Translations under genes and position numbers: made by a program
NCBI RefSeq assembly: GCF_916618745.1
Contig: NZ_OU745373.1
Span: 880,001 to 944,000, forward strand
Direction of reading: 5' to 3'
Length of the DNA stretch: 64,000 nt
Source: Cardiobacterium sp. Marseille-Q4385
GTDB lineage: Bacteria > Pseudomonadota > Gammaproteobacteria > Cardiobacteriales > Cardiobacteriaceae
The notes under the pieces: generated by a model
Databases searched by the model: none
The model's input: the letters and a program-made list of their open reading frames with translations, nothing else
What the model was told of the DNA's origin: nothing
Shown here: positions 1 to 8,753 of the stretch, piece by piece
How positions within the stretch are numbered: the stretch's first letter is position 1
Layout of the letters: each line of letters begins with the position of its first letter

Positions 1-89
1 CAGAAAAACACATATCACCAGCGAAAATAACGCTGAACTTTGCTAACATTGCCGCAGCATTATCCGCTAAACCATTAAGGAAACTCCCC

Positions 90-1250
90 ATGAATCTACA
101 TGAATACCAAGCCAAAACGCTCTTTCGCGCCTATGGCGTGGATACCCCGCGCGGCCAGCTCGCGCAGAGCCCGGATGAAGCCGTCGCTGCTGCCGAAGCC
201 CTGGGTGGCAACGTTTGGGTCGTCAAAGCCCAAGTACACGCTGGCGGACGCGGCAAAGCAGGCGGCGTCAAAGTCGCCAAAAGCCTCGATGAAGTGCGCC
301 AGTACGCCAGCCAGATGATTGGCAGCACCCTGAAAACCAAACAAACCGGCGAGGTTGGCCTGCCCATCCATAAAGTCCTCATCGAAGAAGGCCTCGACAT
401 CGTCAAAGAACTCTACCTCTCCGTTGTGGTCGATCGCGCCAGCAAACGCGTATCCATCATCGCCAGCGCCGAAGGCGGTATGGACATCGAAGAAGTCGCC
501 GAAAAAAGCCCGGAAAAAATCCACAGCATCGGCATCAGCCCCGCTGCCGGCTATTTCCCCTACATCGGCCGCCGCCTCGGCTTCGCCATGGGACTCGACA
601 AAAAACAAGTCGGCCAACTCGCCACCCTGCTGCAAGGCCTCTACACACTCTTCATCGAAAAAGACCTGAGCATGGTCGAAATCAACCCGCTCATCATCAC
701 CGGCGACGGCAAACTGCTCGCACTTGATGCCAAAATCGGCACCGACGACAACGCCCTCTATCGCCACAAAGACCTCGCCGAAATGCGTGACCCGACGCAA
801 GAAGACGAGCGCGAAAACAAAGCACAAGAACTCGAACTCAACTACGTCGCCCTCGACGGCAACATCGGCTGCATGGTCAACGGAGCGGGGCTGGCCATGG
901 CGACAATGGACATCGTCAAACTGCACGGCGGCGAGCCGGCGAACTTCCTCGACGTAGGCGGTGGCGCAACCGCCGAGCGCGTCAAAGAAGCCTTCAAACT
1001 CATCCTCACCGCGCCGCAAGTCAAATCCATCCTAGTCAACATCTTCGGTGGCATCGTCAGATGCGACCTCATCGCCGAAGGCATCATCAACGCCGCCAAA
1101 GAAATCGACCTGAAAGTGCCGGTCGTCGCCCGCCTGCAAGGCACCAACGTCGAACTGGGCCGGAAAATGCTCGACGAAAGCGGCCTCGCCATCACCTCGG
1201 CGGAGGATCTCACCGACGCCGCGCAAAAAGCCGTTGCCGCAGCCAAATAA
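90..1250 (+). CDS. sucC: Succinyl-CoA synthetase (ADP-forming) beta subunit
   Basis: Beta subunit of succinate-CoA ligase, which makes succinate and ATP/GTP from succinyl-CoA in the TCA cycle as a cytoplasmic complex with SucD. The 386-residue product has the usual family length (about 388). It opens with MNLHEYQAK, has an N-terminal ATP-grasp fold, the metal-site segment VEINPL, and the C-terminal ligase segment GNIGCMVNGAGLAMATMD, which carries the nucleotide/CoA-ligase glycine motifs. An AAGGAAA ribosome site lies just before the ATG. sucD follows after only 9 nt, so the two are certainly co-transcribed. The upstream partners of the usual suc cluster would lie left of the window. Confidence 0.97.
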   Translation: MNLHEYQAKTLFRAYGVDTPRGQLAQSPDEAVAAAEALGGNVWVVKAQVHAGGRGKAGGVKVAKSLDEVRQYASQMIGSTLKTKQTGEVGLPIHKVLIEEGLDIVKELYLSVVVDRASKRVSIIASAEGGMDIEEVAEKSPEKIHSIGISPAAGYFPYIGRRLGFAMGLDKKQVGQLATLLQGLYTLFIEKDLSMVEINPLIITGDGKLLALDAKIGTDDNALYRHKDLAEMRDPTQEDERENKAQELELNYVALDGNIGCMVNGAGLAMATMDIVKLHGGEPANFLDVGGGATAERVKEAFKLILTAPQVKSILVNIFGGIVRCDLIAEGIINAAKEIDLKVPVVARLQGTNVELGRKMLDESGLAITSAEDLTDAAQKAVAAAK

Positions 1251-1259
1251 GGAATCCCC

Positions 1260-2132
1260 ATGAGCATCTACATCAACAAAAACACCAAAGTCATCTGCCA
1301 GGGCTACACCGGCTCACAAGGCACCTTCCACAGCGAACAGGCCATCGCCTACGGCACGAACCTCGTCGGCGGCGTCACCCCCGGCAAAGGCGGGCAGACC
1401 CACCTCGACCGCCCCGTCTTCAACAACTGCCATGAAGCCGTGCAGGCCACCGGCGCGAATGCCAGCATGATCTTCGTGCCGCCCCCCTTCGCCGCCGATT
1501 CCATCCTCGAAGCGGTGGATGCCGGCATCGAAGTCATCGCCTGCATCACCGAAGGCATCCCTGTGCTGGACATGATGAAAGTAAAAGCAGCCATCAGCGG
1601 CACCAACGTGCGCCTCATCGGCCCGAACTGCCCCGGCGTCATCACCCCCGGCGAATGCAAAATGGGCATCATGCCGGGCCACATCCACCAGGCGGGCGTC
1701 GTCGGCATCGTCTCGCGTTCCGGTACGCTGACCTACGAAGCCGTGCACCAGACCACCGGCATCGGCCTCGGCCAGTCCACCTGCGTCGGTATCGGCGGCG
1801 ACCCCATCAACGGCACCAGCTTCGTGGACGTACTTGCCGCCTTCCAGGCTGACCCGCAGACCAAAGGCATCGTCATGGTTGGTGAAATCGGCGGCAGCGC
1901 CGAAGAAGAAGCGGCAGACTACATCAAGGCCAACGTGACGAAACCCGTGGTTGCCTACATCGCAGGCGTTACCGCTCCGCCTGGCAAGCGCATGGGCCAT
2001 GCTGGCGCCATCATTGCCGGTGGCAAAGGCACCGCCGCCGACAAATTCCGCGCCCTGGAAGCGGCTGGCGTCGCCACCGTCCGCTCCCCGGCTGATATCG
2101 GCAGCACCCTGAAAAAACTGATGAACGCCTGA
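1260..2132 (+). CDS. sucD: Succinyl-CoA synthetase alpha subunit
   Basis: Alpha subunit of succinate-CoA ligase; it binds CoA and carries the phosphohistidine intermediate. The 290-residue product has the N-terminal Rossmann-type CoA-binding domain (GYTGSQGTFHSEQA), the GPNCPG segment and the C-terminal GHAGAIIAGGKGTA motif holding the phosphorylated histidine. It starts with an ATG 9 nt after sucC, preceded by AAGGAAT. Length and motifs match the proteobacterial family throughout. A stem-loop with a T-run follows the stop, so sucCD is the end of its transcript. Confidence 0.97.
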   Translation: MSIYINKNTKVICQGYTGSQGTFHSEQAIAYGTNLVGGVTPGKGGQTHLDRPVFNNCHEAVQATGANASMIFVPPPFAADSILEAVDAGIEVIACITEGIPVLDMMKVKAAISGTNVRLIGPNCPGVITPGECKMGIMPGHIHQAGVVGIVSRSGTLTYEAVHQTTGIGLGQSTCVGIGGDPINGTSFVDVLAAFQADPQTKGIVMVGEIGGSAEEEAADYIKANVTKPVVAYIAGVTAPPGKRMGHAGAIIAGGKGTAADKFRALEAAGVATVRSPADIGSTLKKLMNA

Positions 2133-2148
2133 TCCGCTCATCACAAAT

Positions 2149-2174
2149 GAAGCCCGCGTCAGCGGGCTTTTTAC
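2149..2174 (+). terminator. Intrinsic terminator after sucCD
   Basis: AAGCCCGC-GTCA-GCGGGCTT stem-loop followed by a T-run directly downstream of sucD. Confidence 0.85.
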
Positions 2175-2177
2175 TTA

Positions 2178-2256
2178 ATAGTTGAATAGATAAAAAAGCG
2201 TAACAAGGCGCGTCGCCGCAGACAGCACAGGCAGTACGGCGCGGGTTTCCCAGCTT
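2178..2256 (+). repeat. Truncated copy of the 108-bp MITE
   Basis: From ATAGTTGAATAG onward this matches the left half of the complete copies at 11682-11789 and 14780-14887, through the internal CGCGTCGCCGCAGACAG segment. It diverges at about 2236, so the right inverted repeat is missing. It lies between the sucD terminator and the 3' end of the convergent membrane gene at 2255-3487 and runs into that gene's stop codon. Confidence 0.75.
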
Positions 2257-3487
2257 AATTCCCGAGATTGGGATGGCGCAACAGCATTCCCGCACAGATG
2301 TTCAGCAGCAGGACAAGGAGAAAAAGGGTAACAAGGATGCCGTCCACACCGGATACAGGGCGCTGGATAATCGCGACAGGAAGGAACAGGCACATCGCTG
2401 TCCAGTAGGCGACGTTCAGGCAGAAGAAATATTTGGCACGCGGCTCGGGCGGAACCGCAGCACTAGCAGTAGGTTCAGGCGGCAGGGGGCTGCCGTGTAT
2501 GATAGCGGTGGCGAGGGTGGCAATGTAGCCGCTAGTATCGGGCGTGACATCGCTGGGCAGCCAGATAGTGCGATCAAAACGGTCAGTGACGACAAGATAA
2601 GAATTGATGGGTCTGGTACTGAGCATTTCAGAAGTTACGGTACGCAAATCTTGCCAGCGCAGCGTGCGGTGGCGCCAATGAATACCCGCTTGGTCGATAC
2701 GCAGACGGATAGCCATCATTGCCTGGAAGTAGTCGCGATACATACCAAAGAGCCCGATAACAAGGGCACGGCAGGCAATGCCGATGATGGCAACCGTGAG
2801 TGGATACAGCAGGATCAGGATAAAGGGCGGCGCGCCGTGGTAGTTCTGCCACGGATTGAGGAAAGTCAGCAGGAACAGCAATGCCCATATGCCCAGCATC
2901 ATGAAGTAGCTGTTACAAATAAATCTGCCCGCCGTGTAGCGTTCATCTTCACAGCGGTAATCCACTGCGACGACAGGAAGCGGCAAGGCAGACGGCACCG
3001 TGCCGTGCAGCCAGTCTTGCGCGACAGCGGCGATGGCACGGTAAGTGCCGAACTCACGTTCCAGACGGCTGTCGCGATAGTCAAACGGCGCGCCGTCGCG
3101 CGGGGTGATGCGCAGAGTGTGCAGGATGCCGTAAGTGGTGACGCTTTCGATGTCCTGCCAGCGCCATTGCCAGCGAATACCGCCCCAGCGGGAATAGATG
3201 GTCAGCCCCTGCGGATCGCAGATGAGGCAGGGCGGCGGCAGGCGACCGTAGCGGTGCCAGGCGATATCCCGCCGGAGATAATGCACACCGCAAGCGAGCC
3301 ACAGTGGCAGCCATAGCCATGCGCTGCCAATCAAAAAGCTGCTCAGATCGCGGTCGTTATAAAGCACGCTAACAAGGAGAATAAAACCGAAACTCGCCCA
3401 GCCGACGCTGCCCAACCAGGCAATGCAGGTGATACCGCCCCAGCCACGGCTGCTTGGGTCCTTGAAATTGGGGGTAAAGTGCGGCAT
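2255..3487 (-). CDS. Multi-spanning membrane protein, family with two PH-like modules (member A)
   Basis: 410-residue protein of unknown function. It has the same layout as the genes at 36355, 37639, 38938 and 46973: an N-terminal motif FTPNF..P.SRGWGG, two hydrophobic segments (about 28-45 and 55-72), a soluble module beginning CDPQGLTIYSR and continuing WQWRWQDIES...LRITPRDGAPFDYRDSRLERE (about 88-165), two more hydrophobic segments (about 195-250), a second soluble module with the same pattern (IDQAGIHW...LRWQDLRTV, about 270-345) and a terminal hydrophobic pair. The soluble modules resemble bacterial PH-like domains of membrane proteins; this is inference from the spacing of W-x-D-I and the beta-rich pattern. 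It is monocistronic, convergent with sucCD, and its 3' end abuts a truncated MITE. Function unknown. Confidence 0.85.
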   Translation of the reverse strand: MPHFTPNFKDPSSRGWGGITCIAWLGSVGWASFGFILLVSVLYNDRDLSSFLIGSAWLWLPLWLACGVHYLRRDIAWHRYGRLPPPCLICDPQGLTIYSRWGGIRWQWRWQDIESVTTYGILHTLRITPRDGAPFDYRDSRLEREFGTYRAIAAVAQDWLHGTVPSALPLPVVAVDYRCEDERYTAGRFICNSYFMMLGIWALLFLLTFLNPWQNYHGAPPFILILLYPLTVAIIGIACRALVIGLFGMYRDYFQAMMAIRLRIDQAGIHWRHRTLRWQDLRTVTSEMLSTRPINSYLVVTDRFDRTIWLPSDVTPDTSGYIATLATAIIHGSPLPPEPTASAAVPPEPRAKYFFCLNVAYWTAMCLFLPVAIIQRPVSGVDGILVTLFLLVLLLNICAGMLLRHPNLGN

Positions 3488-3581
3488 GGGCAGCTCTAAT
3501 TATTGAGTGATGCCGTCATTATCCCGCTTGGCAGCATTTTTGTCCTGCCAACGAACGGCGCCAAGCGACGTGGTTGCTGGG

Positions 3582-3606
3582 CCCGCCAAGCGGCATAAAT
3601 ACTGGA
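3582..3606 (+). repeat. Dispersed mini-hairpin repeat (CCCGCCAAGCGG-ATAAA type)
   Basis: CCCGCCAAGCGGC followed by ATAAATACTGG. It is one of many intergenic copies in the window. A degenerate neighbour (GCGCCAAGCGACG) lies at about 3558. It sits between the convergent prlC terminator and the start side of the membrane gene. Confidence 0.7.
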
Positions 3607-3654
3607 TTCGTCTAGCGGCCAAGAAGGGGGTTTTGTCGTGTACGAAAATTGATT

Positions 3655-3686
3655 CAAAAAACGCTTCCCGTGGGAAGCGTTTTTTA
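3655..3686 (-). terminator. Intrinsic terminator of prlC
   Basis: AAAAAACGCTTCCC-GTG-GGAAGCGTTTTTT: near-perfect stem with an A-run on one side and a T-run on the other, so it can act in both directions. It lies about 20 nt past the prlC stop. Confidence 0.85.
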
Positions 3687-3704
3687 TGGGCAGCGGCAAT
3701 GTCA

Positions 3705-5738
3705 TCAGCGGATACCGCTCTGTTGCAGCAGCGCATCCACGCGCGGTTCGCGGCCACGGAAGGCGATAAAGCTCGCCATGCTGGGGCGGCTGCCGCCGGT
3801 CGCGAGGATTTCGTCGCGGAAGCGGGCACCAGTCGCCGCATTGAAGACGCCTTCTTCTTCAAACGCAGCGAAGCTGTCTGCCGAGAGGACTTCCGCCCAT
3901 TTGTAGCTGTAATAACCCGCCGCGTAGCCGCCCGCGAAGATGTGGCTGAATTGCATCGGGAAGCGGTTTGCCGCATAGGCGGGGGTAACGGCGACGGCAG
4001 CGCGCACGGCGGCGTGTACGTCCAGCGTTTTGTCGCGCCATGCTGTGCCGCTGTGGTAGCGGAAGTCGAACAGAGCAAATTCGAGCTGGCGCAGCATCGC
4101 CATCGCGGACTGGAAGTTTTTCGCGGCGATCAGTTTGTTGTAGAGCTCGTCAGGCAGCGGTGCGCCGCTGTCTTTGTGCCGCGTCATGCCAGCCAGCGCT
4201 TCGCGGTCGTAGCAGTAGTTTTCCATGAACTGGCTGGGCTGTTCGACGGCATCCCATTCGACGCCATTGATGCCGGAGATGGAATAGATGTCCACGTCGG
4301 TGAGCATGTGGTGCAGGCCGTGGCCAAATTCGTGGAAAAGGGTGGTGACTTCTTGATGGGTAAGGCAGGCTTCACTGTCGCCCACGGGCGGGGTGGAGTT
4401 GCAGACGAGGTAGGCGACGGGCAGTTGTAATGCGCCGTTGTCGCGGAAGCGGGAAACGGCGCCATCCATCCACGCGCCGCCGCGTTTTTTGGCGCGGGCA
4501 TAGGGGTCGAGGTAAAACTGGGCACGCAGGCTGCCGTCGGCGTTCAACACGTCGTAGGCAAGCACGTCTTTGTGCCAGGTGCTGAGGCTGTGGTTGGCGC
4601 GGAAATGGACGCCGAAGAGGCGCTGGCTGATGGCAAAGAGGCCGTCGATGACGGTGCTGATGGGGAAGTAGGGGCGCAGGTCTTCTTGCGAGAGGGCGTA
4701 TTGCGCCTGGCGCAGTTTTTCGGCGGCATAGGCCACGTCCCACGGGGCGAGGTCGGCAAGCGAAAGTTCACGGGCGGCGTAGTCGCGCAGCGCCGCCATT
4801 TCTGCTTCGCCCGCTGCTTTGCTTTTGTCGATGAGGTCGTCGAGGAAAGCGAAGACGGCTTGCGGCTGTTTCGCCATTTTGTCGGCAACGGATAGCGCGG
4901 CGTAGTCGGCGTAGCCGAGGATTTCCGCCTGGCGCGCGCGCAGGCGCATGGTTTCTTCGATGATGGCGGCGTTGTCATACTGGCCGTCGTCGGCCAATTC
5001 GCTGGCGCGGGCGTTATAGGCGCGGTACACGGTTTCGCGCAGCTCGCGGTCATCGGCGTAGGTGAGGACGGGGATGACGACGGGCGCATCGAGTGTCAGG
5101 CAGTAGCCGTCCATGCCGCGCTGGCGGGCAAGGTCGGCCAGCAGGGGTTTGATAGCCTCCGGCAGTCCGCTGAGGCGGGCATCGTCAGCCAGCGGCAGTT
5201 GCCAGGCGTTGGTGGCGTCCAGCACGTTGTTGGAGAAGCGGCTGGCAAGTTCGGTGAGGCGCTGGCTGTTGGCGCGGAATTCGGCTTTGGCGTCATCCGG
5301 CAGGGCAACGCCGTGGCGCTCGAAGGATTCGAGGCTGTCGTTGATAACTTTCTGCTGCGCAGCGCTAAGGCGCGGGTATTCGTCGCCCGCTTGCAGCGCG
5401 CGCACCGCCTGGTAGAGGCCGTTATGCTGGGCGAGATCGGCGCCGTAGGCGGCAAGTTCAGGCAGGATCTTTTCGTAGGCGGCGCGCCATTCGTCGCTAC
5501 TCTGCACGCCATGCAGGTGGCTGATGGGCGAAACGGCCTTCGCGAGGCGGTTCGCCATGCGTTCCAGCGGCTGCATCAAGGTGTCCCAGGTTGGCGCGGT
5601 CAGCGTCGCGAGGCGTTCCGTTTCGGCGCGGTTTTCTTTAATGATGGCGAAGATGGCATCAATGTGTCCGGGCTGGATACGGGCGAAATCGGGCGCGGCA
5701 GGCGGGTGATAGAGCGGGTTTTGGCTGAAATCGGTCAT
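3705..5738 (-). CDS. prlC: Oligopeptidase A (M3 family zinc metallopeptidase)
   Basis: Cytoplasmic zinc endopeptidase that degrades oligopeptides, including cleaved signal peptides. The 677-residue length fits OpdA/PrlC (about 680). The zinc-binding HEXXH motif is HEFGH in TTLFHEFGHGLHHML at about residue 467, with the downstream glutamate helix (SGINGVEWDAVEQPSQFMEN). It starts MTDFSQNPLY and ends RVDALLQQSGIR. It is monocistronic with its own terminator. The distinct M3 branches (OpdA versus Dcp) are separated by the N-terminus; the FSQNPLY opening favours OpdA. Confidence 0.95.
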   Translation of the reverse strand: MTDFSQNPLYHPPAAPDFARIQPGHIDAIFAIIKENRAETERLATLTAPTWDTLMQPLERMANRLAKAVSPISHLHGVQSSDEWRAAYEKILPELAAYGADLAQHNGLYQAVRALQAGDEYPRLSAAQQKVINDSLESFERHGVALPDDAKAEFRANSQRLTELASRFSNNVLDATNAWQLPLADDARLSGLPEAIKPLLADLARQRGMDGYCLTLDAPVVIPVLTYADDRELRETVYRAYNARASELADDGQYDNAAIIEETMRLRARQAEILGYADYAALSVADKMAKQPQAVFAFLDDLIDKSKAAGEAEMAALRDYAARELSLADLAPWDVAYAAEKLRQAQYALSQEDLRPYFPISTVIDGLFAISQRLFGVHFRANHSLSTWHKDVLAYDVLNADGSLRAQFYLDPYARAKKRGGAWMDGAVSRFRDNGALQLPVAYLVCNSTPPVGDSEACLTHQEVTTLFHEFGHGLHHMLTDVDIYSISGINGVEWDAVEQPSQFMENYCYDREALAGMTRHKDSGAPLPDELYNKLIAAKNFQSAMAMLRQLEFALFDFRYHSGTAWRDKTLDVHAAVRAAVAVTPAYAANRFPMQFSHIFAGGYAAGYYSYKWAEVLSADSFAAFEEEGVFNAATGARFRDEILATGGSRPSMASFIAFRGREPRVDALLQQSGIR

Positions 5739-5925
5739 GGGGTTTCCTGTGGATAATCGTTAAAGGGGGCGAAGTATACGCCGCAGACGGTGAGAAGGAC
5801 TTTAACATTTGCGGTGTTTTCATTGCCGCCCGGCGGTAGCTTGCGTTAAAGTATGTGGCGATTTTTGGACGGTTATCGTGTTCAAAATGTCAATTCCCGA
5901 ATCCTCATCAATTAGGAGACTTTGA

Positions 5926-6903
5926 ATGATGAAACGTAAGCTTTCCGTGCTGCTGACTTCGGTCGCCATCGCCGCCCTGGCGCAAGCACAAGAAAACACC
6001 GAGGCCCAAGGCGAAGCTGCCGCCCCTGCCGCTTCCGAAGGCATGACGCTGACCGTACCGCAAGTCAAAGCTGGCGAATGTCAGGCGCTGGTGGTTATCC
6101 CGGCCAAGTTTGAGCCGCGCACCGAGCAGGTTGTCATTAAAGACGCGTCCAAAACCTATGAAATCGTCCCGGCCGAATATGAAATGACGGAAGAACAAGT
6201 CGTCATCAAACCGGCCAGCAAAAAACTGGAAATCGTCCCGGCTGTCTTTGAAACCGTCGAAGAACAGATCGAAATCGAACCGGCGATGACCAATCAGGAA
6301 GTCATCCCGCCGCAATATAACGAAGTTAAAGAAGAAGTCGTCGCCAAGCCGGCTTACATGACCGCCCGCAGCGAAGGCCCGGCGCGTACCTTCTCCTCCA
6401 CCGGCGAAGCACTGCGTATGGTGGAAGTCCCGGCAGAAATGGCGAACATTACCAAGCAAGTTGTGCAGGAAGAAGCCCGCATCAACCCGACCCAGGTCGA
6501 AGCCAAATTCAAGACCATCAAGAAACAAAAACTGGTCAGCGAAGAAACCACACGTGAAGTGGAAGTTCCTGCCGAATACGAGACGGTCAAAGTCAAGAAA
6601 CTGGTGAAAGAAGCACAGCAAATCGAGAAAGAAATCCCGGCTGAATACGCAGAAGTCACCAAATACGAAAAAATTTCCGACGCGCAAGTCCGCTGGGAAA
6701 GCGTGCTGTGTAACGACACCGTGAACAGCAAAACCATCGAAGCCGTCCAGGCCGCGTTGAAAAAAGAAGGCTACCGCGTCTCCGTTGACGGTGCCCTCGG
6801 CCCTGGCACCATGAAAGCGCTGGAAGCCTACCAACGCAAACACAACCTCGGCGTTGGCGGCGTAACCCGCGAAACCCTGCAATCCATGGGCATTGAGCAA
6901 TAA
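5926..6903 (+). CDS. Exported repeat protein with C-terminal peptidoglycan-binding domain
   Basis: 325 residues, function unknown. A signal peptide (MMKRKLSVLLTSVAIAALAQA) predicts export. The middle (about 45-255) is made of degenerate units of about 23 residues built around (I/V)VPA(E/K)(Y/F)E...EQVVIK.ASK, with alternating Lys/Glu and beta-strand character. At least four clear copies lie at 50-145, with further diverged copies to residue 255. A peptidoglycan-binding type 1 domain closes the protein (about 258-325: TIEAVQAALKKEGY..VDGALGPGTMKALEAYQ). Two cysteines (about 49 and 265) could pair. The start is chosen from AGGAG 7 nt upstream; ATG ATG leaves one codon of doubt. It is likely a periplasmic or outer-membrane-facing protein tethered to the cell wall. 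It stands alone, with a strong terminator after it. Confidence 0.85.
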   Translation: MMKRKLSVLLTSVAIAALAQAQENTEAQGEAAAPAASEGMTLTVPQVKAGECQALVVIPAKFEPRTEQVVIKDASKTYEIVPAEYEMTEEQVVIKPASKKLEIVPAVFETVEEQIEIEPAMTNQEVIPPQYNEVKEEVVAKPAYMTARSEGPARTFSSTGEALRMVEVPAEMANITKQVVQEEARINPTQVEAKFKTIKKQKLVSEETTREVEVPAEYETVKVKKLVKEAQQIEKEIPAEYAEVTKYEKISDAQVRWESVLCNDTVNSKTIEAVQAALKKEGYRVSVDGALGPGTMKALEAYQRKHNLGVGGVTRETLQSMGIEQ

Positions 6904-6923
6904 ACCGCCGCTCACCCGTGATG

Positions 6924-6953
6924 CAAAAAGGAAGGCGCAAGCCTTCCTTTTTT
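6924..6953 (+). terminator. Intrinsic terminator
   Basis: AAAAAGGAAGGC-GCAA-GCCTTCCTTTTTT follows the peptidoglycan-binding protein gene. Confidence 0.88.
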
Positions 6954-6969
6954 ATCAGCCTGACGATGC

Positions 6970-7097
6970 ACCAAGCGGGATAAACTCTGGGTTCCCCAAC
7001 GCCCGCCAAGCGGGATAAACGCTAGGTTCCCCGACGCCCGCCAAGCGGGATAAAACCTGACTTCCCCATGCCCCAAGCGAGATAAATACAGGCTTCC
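6970..7097 (+). repeat. Tandem array of four mini-hairpin repeats upstream of tgt
   Basis: Four copies of (CCCGC)CAAGCGGGATAAA, each followed by a TCTGGGTTCC-like tail, with core starts at about 6972, 7007, 7042 and 7074 (spacing 35, 35 and 32 nt). The last copy is degenerate (CAAGCGAGATAAATAC). The array fills the whole gap between the upstream terminator and tgt, so it lies in the tgt promoter or leader. Confidence 0.8.
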
Positions 7098-7116
7098 TGC
7101 CAACCAACACCACACC

Positions 7117-8232
7117 ATGCATTACACACTTATCACCCAAGACGGCGACGCGCGTCGCGGCACCATCACCTTCCCTAACGGCCAGCTCGTGCAAACACCG
7201 GTTTTCATGCCGGTCGGCACCCTCGGCACCGTGAAAGGCCTCGCGCCGGAAGAGCTGCACGCCATCGGCGCGGAAATCATCCTCGGCAACACCTTCCACC
7301 TCATGTTGCGCCCCGGCGAAGACATCGTCGCCGCGCACGGTGGCCTGCACCAGTTCATGCATTGGGACAAGCCGATCCTCACCGATTCCGGCGGCTTTCA
7401 GGTCTTCAGTCTGGCAAAAATCCGCAAGCTGACCGAAGAAGGTGCGCGTTTCCGCTCGCCGGTGGACGGCAGCGAAGTCTTCCTCAGCCCGGAGCGCTCC
7501 ATGCAAGTACAGCGCGCGCTCAATTCCAACATCGTCATGCAGCTCGACGAATGCACCCCCTACCCGGCGACGCACGAAGAAGCCGCCAAATCCATGCGCC
7601 TGTCGCTGCGCTGGGCGGCGCGCAGCAAAGCCGCGCATGAAGGCAACCCCAACCACCTTTTCGGCATCGTCCAGGGCGGCATCTATCCCGACCTGCGCCG
7701 CGAATCGGCGGAAGGCCTGGTCGCGCTCGACCTGCCCGGCTATGCCGTCGGCGGGCTGGCGGTCGGCGAACCGCTGGAAGCGCGCAACGACACTCTCGAC
7801 CACACCCTGCCGCACCTGCCCGCGCACAAACCGCGCTACCTGATGGGCGTCGGCAAACCGGAAGACATCGTCGAAGGCGTGCGGCGCGGCATCGACATGT
7901 TCGACTGCGTCATGCCGACGCGCAACGCCCGCAACGCCTACCTTTTCACCCGCTTCGGCACCCTGAAACTGCGCAACAGCGTGCACAAACGCGACCTGCG
8001 CCCCATTGAAGAAGGTTGTGATTGCTACACTTGCCGCCATTACAGCCGGGCGTACCTGCACCACCTCGACAAATGCAACGAAATGCTCGGCGCGCGGCTC
8101 AACACCATCCACAACCTGCGCTACTACATCCGCCTCATGCATGACATGCGCGCGGCCATCGAAGCGGGGCGGTTCGCAAGCTTCGCCGAGGACTTCTACG
8201 CCATGCGGCGCGCCGGGGCAAGTACGCTATAA
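7117..8232 (+). CDS. tgt: Queuine tRNA-ribosyltransferase
   Basis: tRNA-guanine transglycosylase; it exchanges guanine-34 of GUN-anticodon tRNAs for preQ1 on the way to queuosine. The 371-residue length is standard. Visible are DSGGFQVFS (about 89-97, base-binding aspartate), the nucleophile segment MFDCVMPTRNARN (about 262), and the zinc ligands in CDCYTCRHYSRAYLHHL (about 299-315). It is the first gene of the classical gammaproteobacterial tgt-yajC-secD-secF cluster. The 5' side is occupied by the tandem hairpin repeat rather than queA. Confidence 0.97.
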   Translation: MHYTLITQDGDARRGTITFPNGQLVQTPVFMPVGTLGTVKGLAPEELHAIGAEIILGNTFHLMLRPGEDIVAAHGGLHQFMHWDKPILTDSGGFQVFSLAKIRKLTEEGARFRSPVDGSEVFLSPERSMQVQRALNSNIVMQLDECTPYPATHEEAAKSMRLSLRWAARSKAAHEGNPNHLFGIVQGGIYPDLRRESAEGLVALDLPGYAVGGLAVGEPLEARNDTLDHTLPHLPAHKPRYLMGVGKPEDIVEGVRRGIDMFDCVMPTRNARNAYLFTRFGTLKLRNSVHKRDLRPIEEGCDCYTCRHYSRAYLHHLDKCNEMLGARLNTIHNLRYYIRLMHDMRAAIEAGRFASFAEDFYAMRRAGASTL

Positions 8233-8276
8233 TGCGCGCCGTTTTTACCCTTCCATAACACAAAAAGGACAAACCC

Positions 8277-8690
8277 ATGCTATTCATCCAAGACGCCTAC
8301 GCCCAAGCCGCTCCTGCCGCCCAACCCGGTGGTGGAATGGGTTCCATCATCATGCTGGTCGTGCTGTTCGGCGCGATGTGGTTCTTCATGATCCGCCCGC
8401 AGCAGAAAAAAATGAAAGAACACCAACTGCTCATCGGCAGCCTGAAAAAAGGCGACGAAGTCATGACCAACGGCGGCCTGATGGGGCGTGTCATCAACCT
8501 TGACAACTTCGCCATTGACCTCGAAATCGCCAAAAACACCGTCGTGCGCATCCAGCGCGGCGTCGTCGTGCAAATCCTGCCGAAAGGCTCGCTCAAAGCC
8601 AGCCTCGGCAGCAACAGCGCCGCTAACGACGACAAAAACGAAAAAGACGACAAGGCGGATGAAGCTAAAGACGACAAAGAAAAAGAATAA
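8277..8690 (+). CDS. yajC: Preprotein translocase subunit YajC
   Basis: Small single-span inner-membrane partner of SecDF. The 137-residue product has an N-terminal membrane helix (IIMLVVLFGAMWFFMIRPQ, about 24-43) followed by the family signature RPQQKKMKEHQ and the beta-rich cytosolic domain (KGDEVMTNGGLMGRVINL). The C-terminus carries a long Asp/Lys/Glu tail (about 115-137) beyond the usual about 110 residues. AAAGGA lies upstream of the start. A TATAAT box sits at the end of tgt (about 8227), so an internal promoter is possible but has no clear -35 partner. Confidence 0.95.
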   Translation: MLFIQDAYAQAAPAAQPGGGMGSIIMLVVLFGAMWFFMIRPQQKKMKEHQLLIGSLKKGDEVMTNGGLMGRVINLDNFAIDLEIAKNTVVRIQRGVVVQILPKGSLKASLGSNSAANDDKNEKDDKADEAKDDKEKE

Positions 8691-8703
8691 ATACCGCCCC
8701 CCG

Positions 8704-8725
8704 AAGGCTGCCTCCGGCAGCCTTT
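8704..8725 (+). terminator. Stem-loop between yajC and secD
   Basis: AAGGCTGCC-TCC-GGCAGCCTTTT. The T-run is short, so it probably attenuates rather than ends the operon transcript. Confidence 0.55.
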
Positions 8726-8753
8726 TCACTTACCAGTAACCCGGAAAACCGCC

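Noticed and set aside
3582..3606. CCGCCAAGCGG repeat as a DNA uptake sequence like that of Neisseria or Pasteurellaceae
   Set aside because: Copies are imperfect, intergenic and hairpin-shaped, and far rarer here than uptake words would be; the sequence does not match a known uptake motif.
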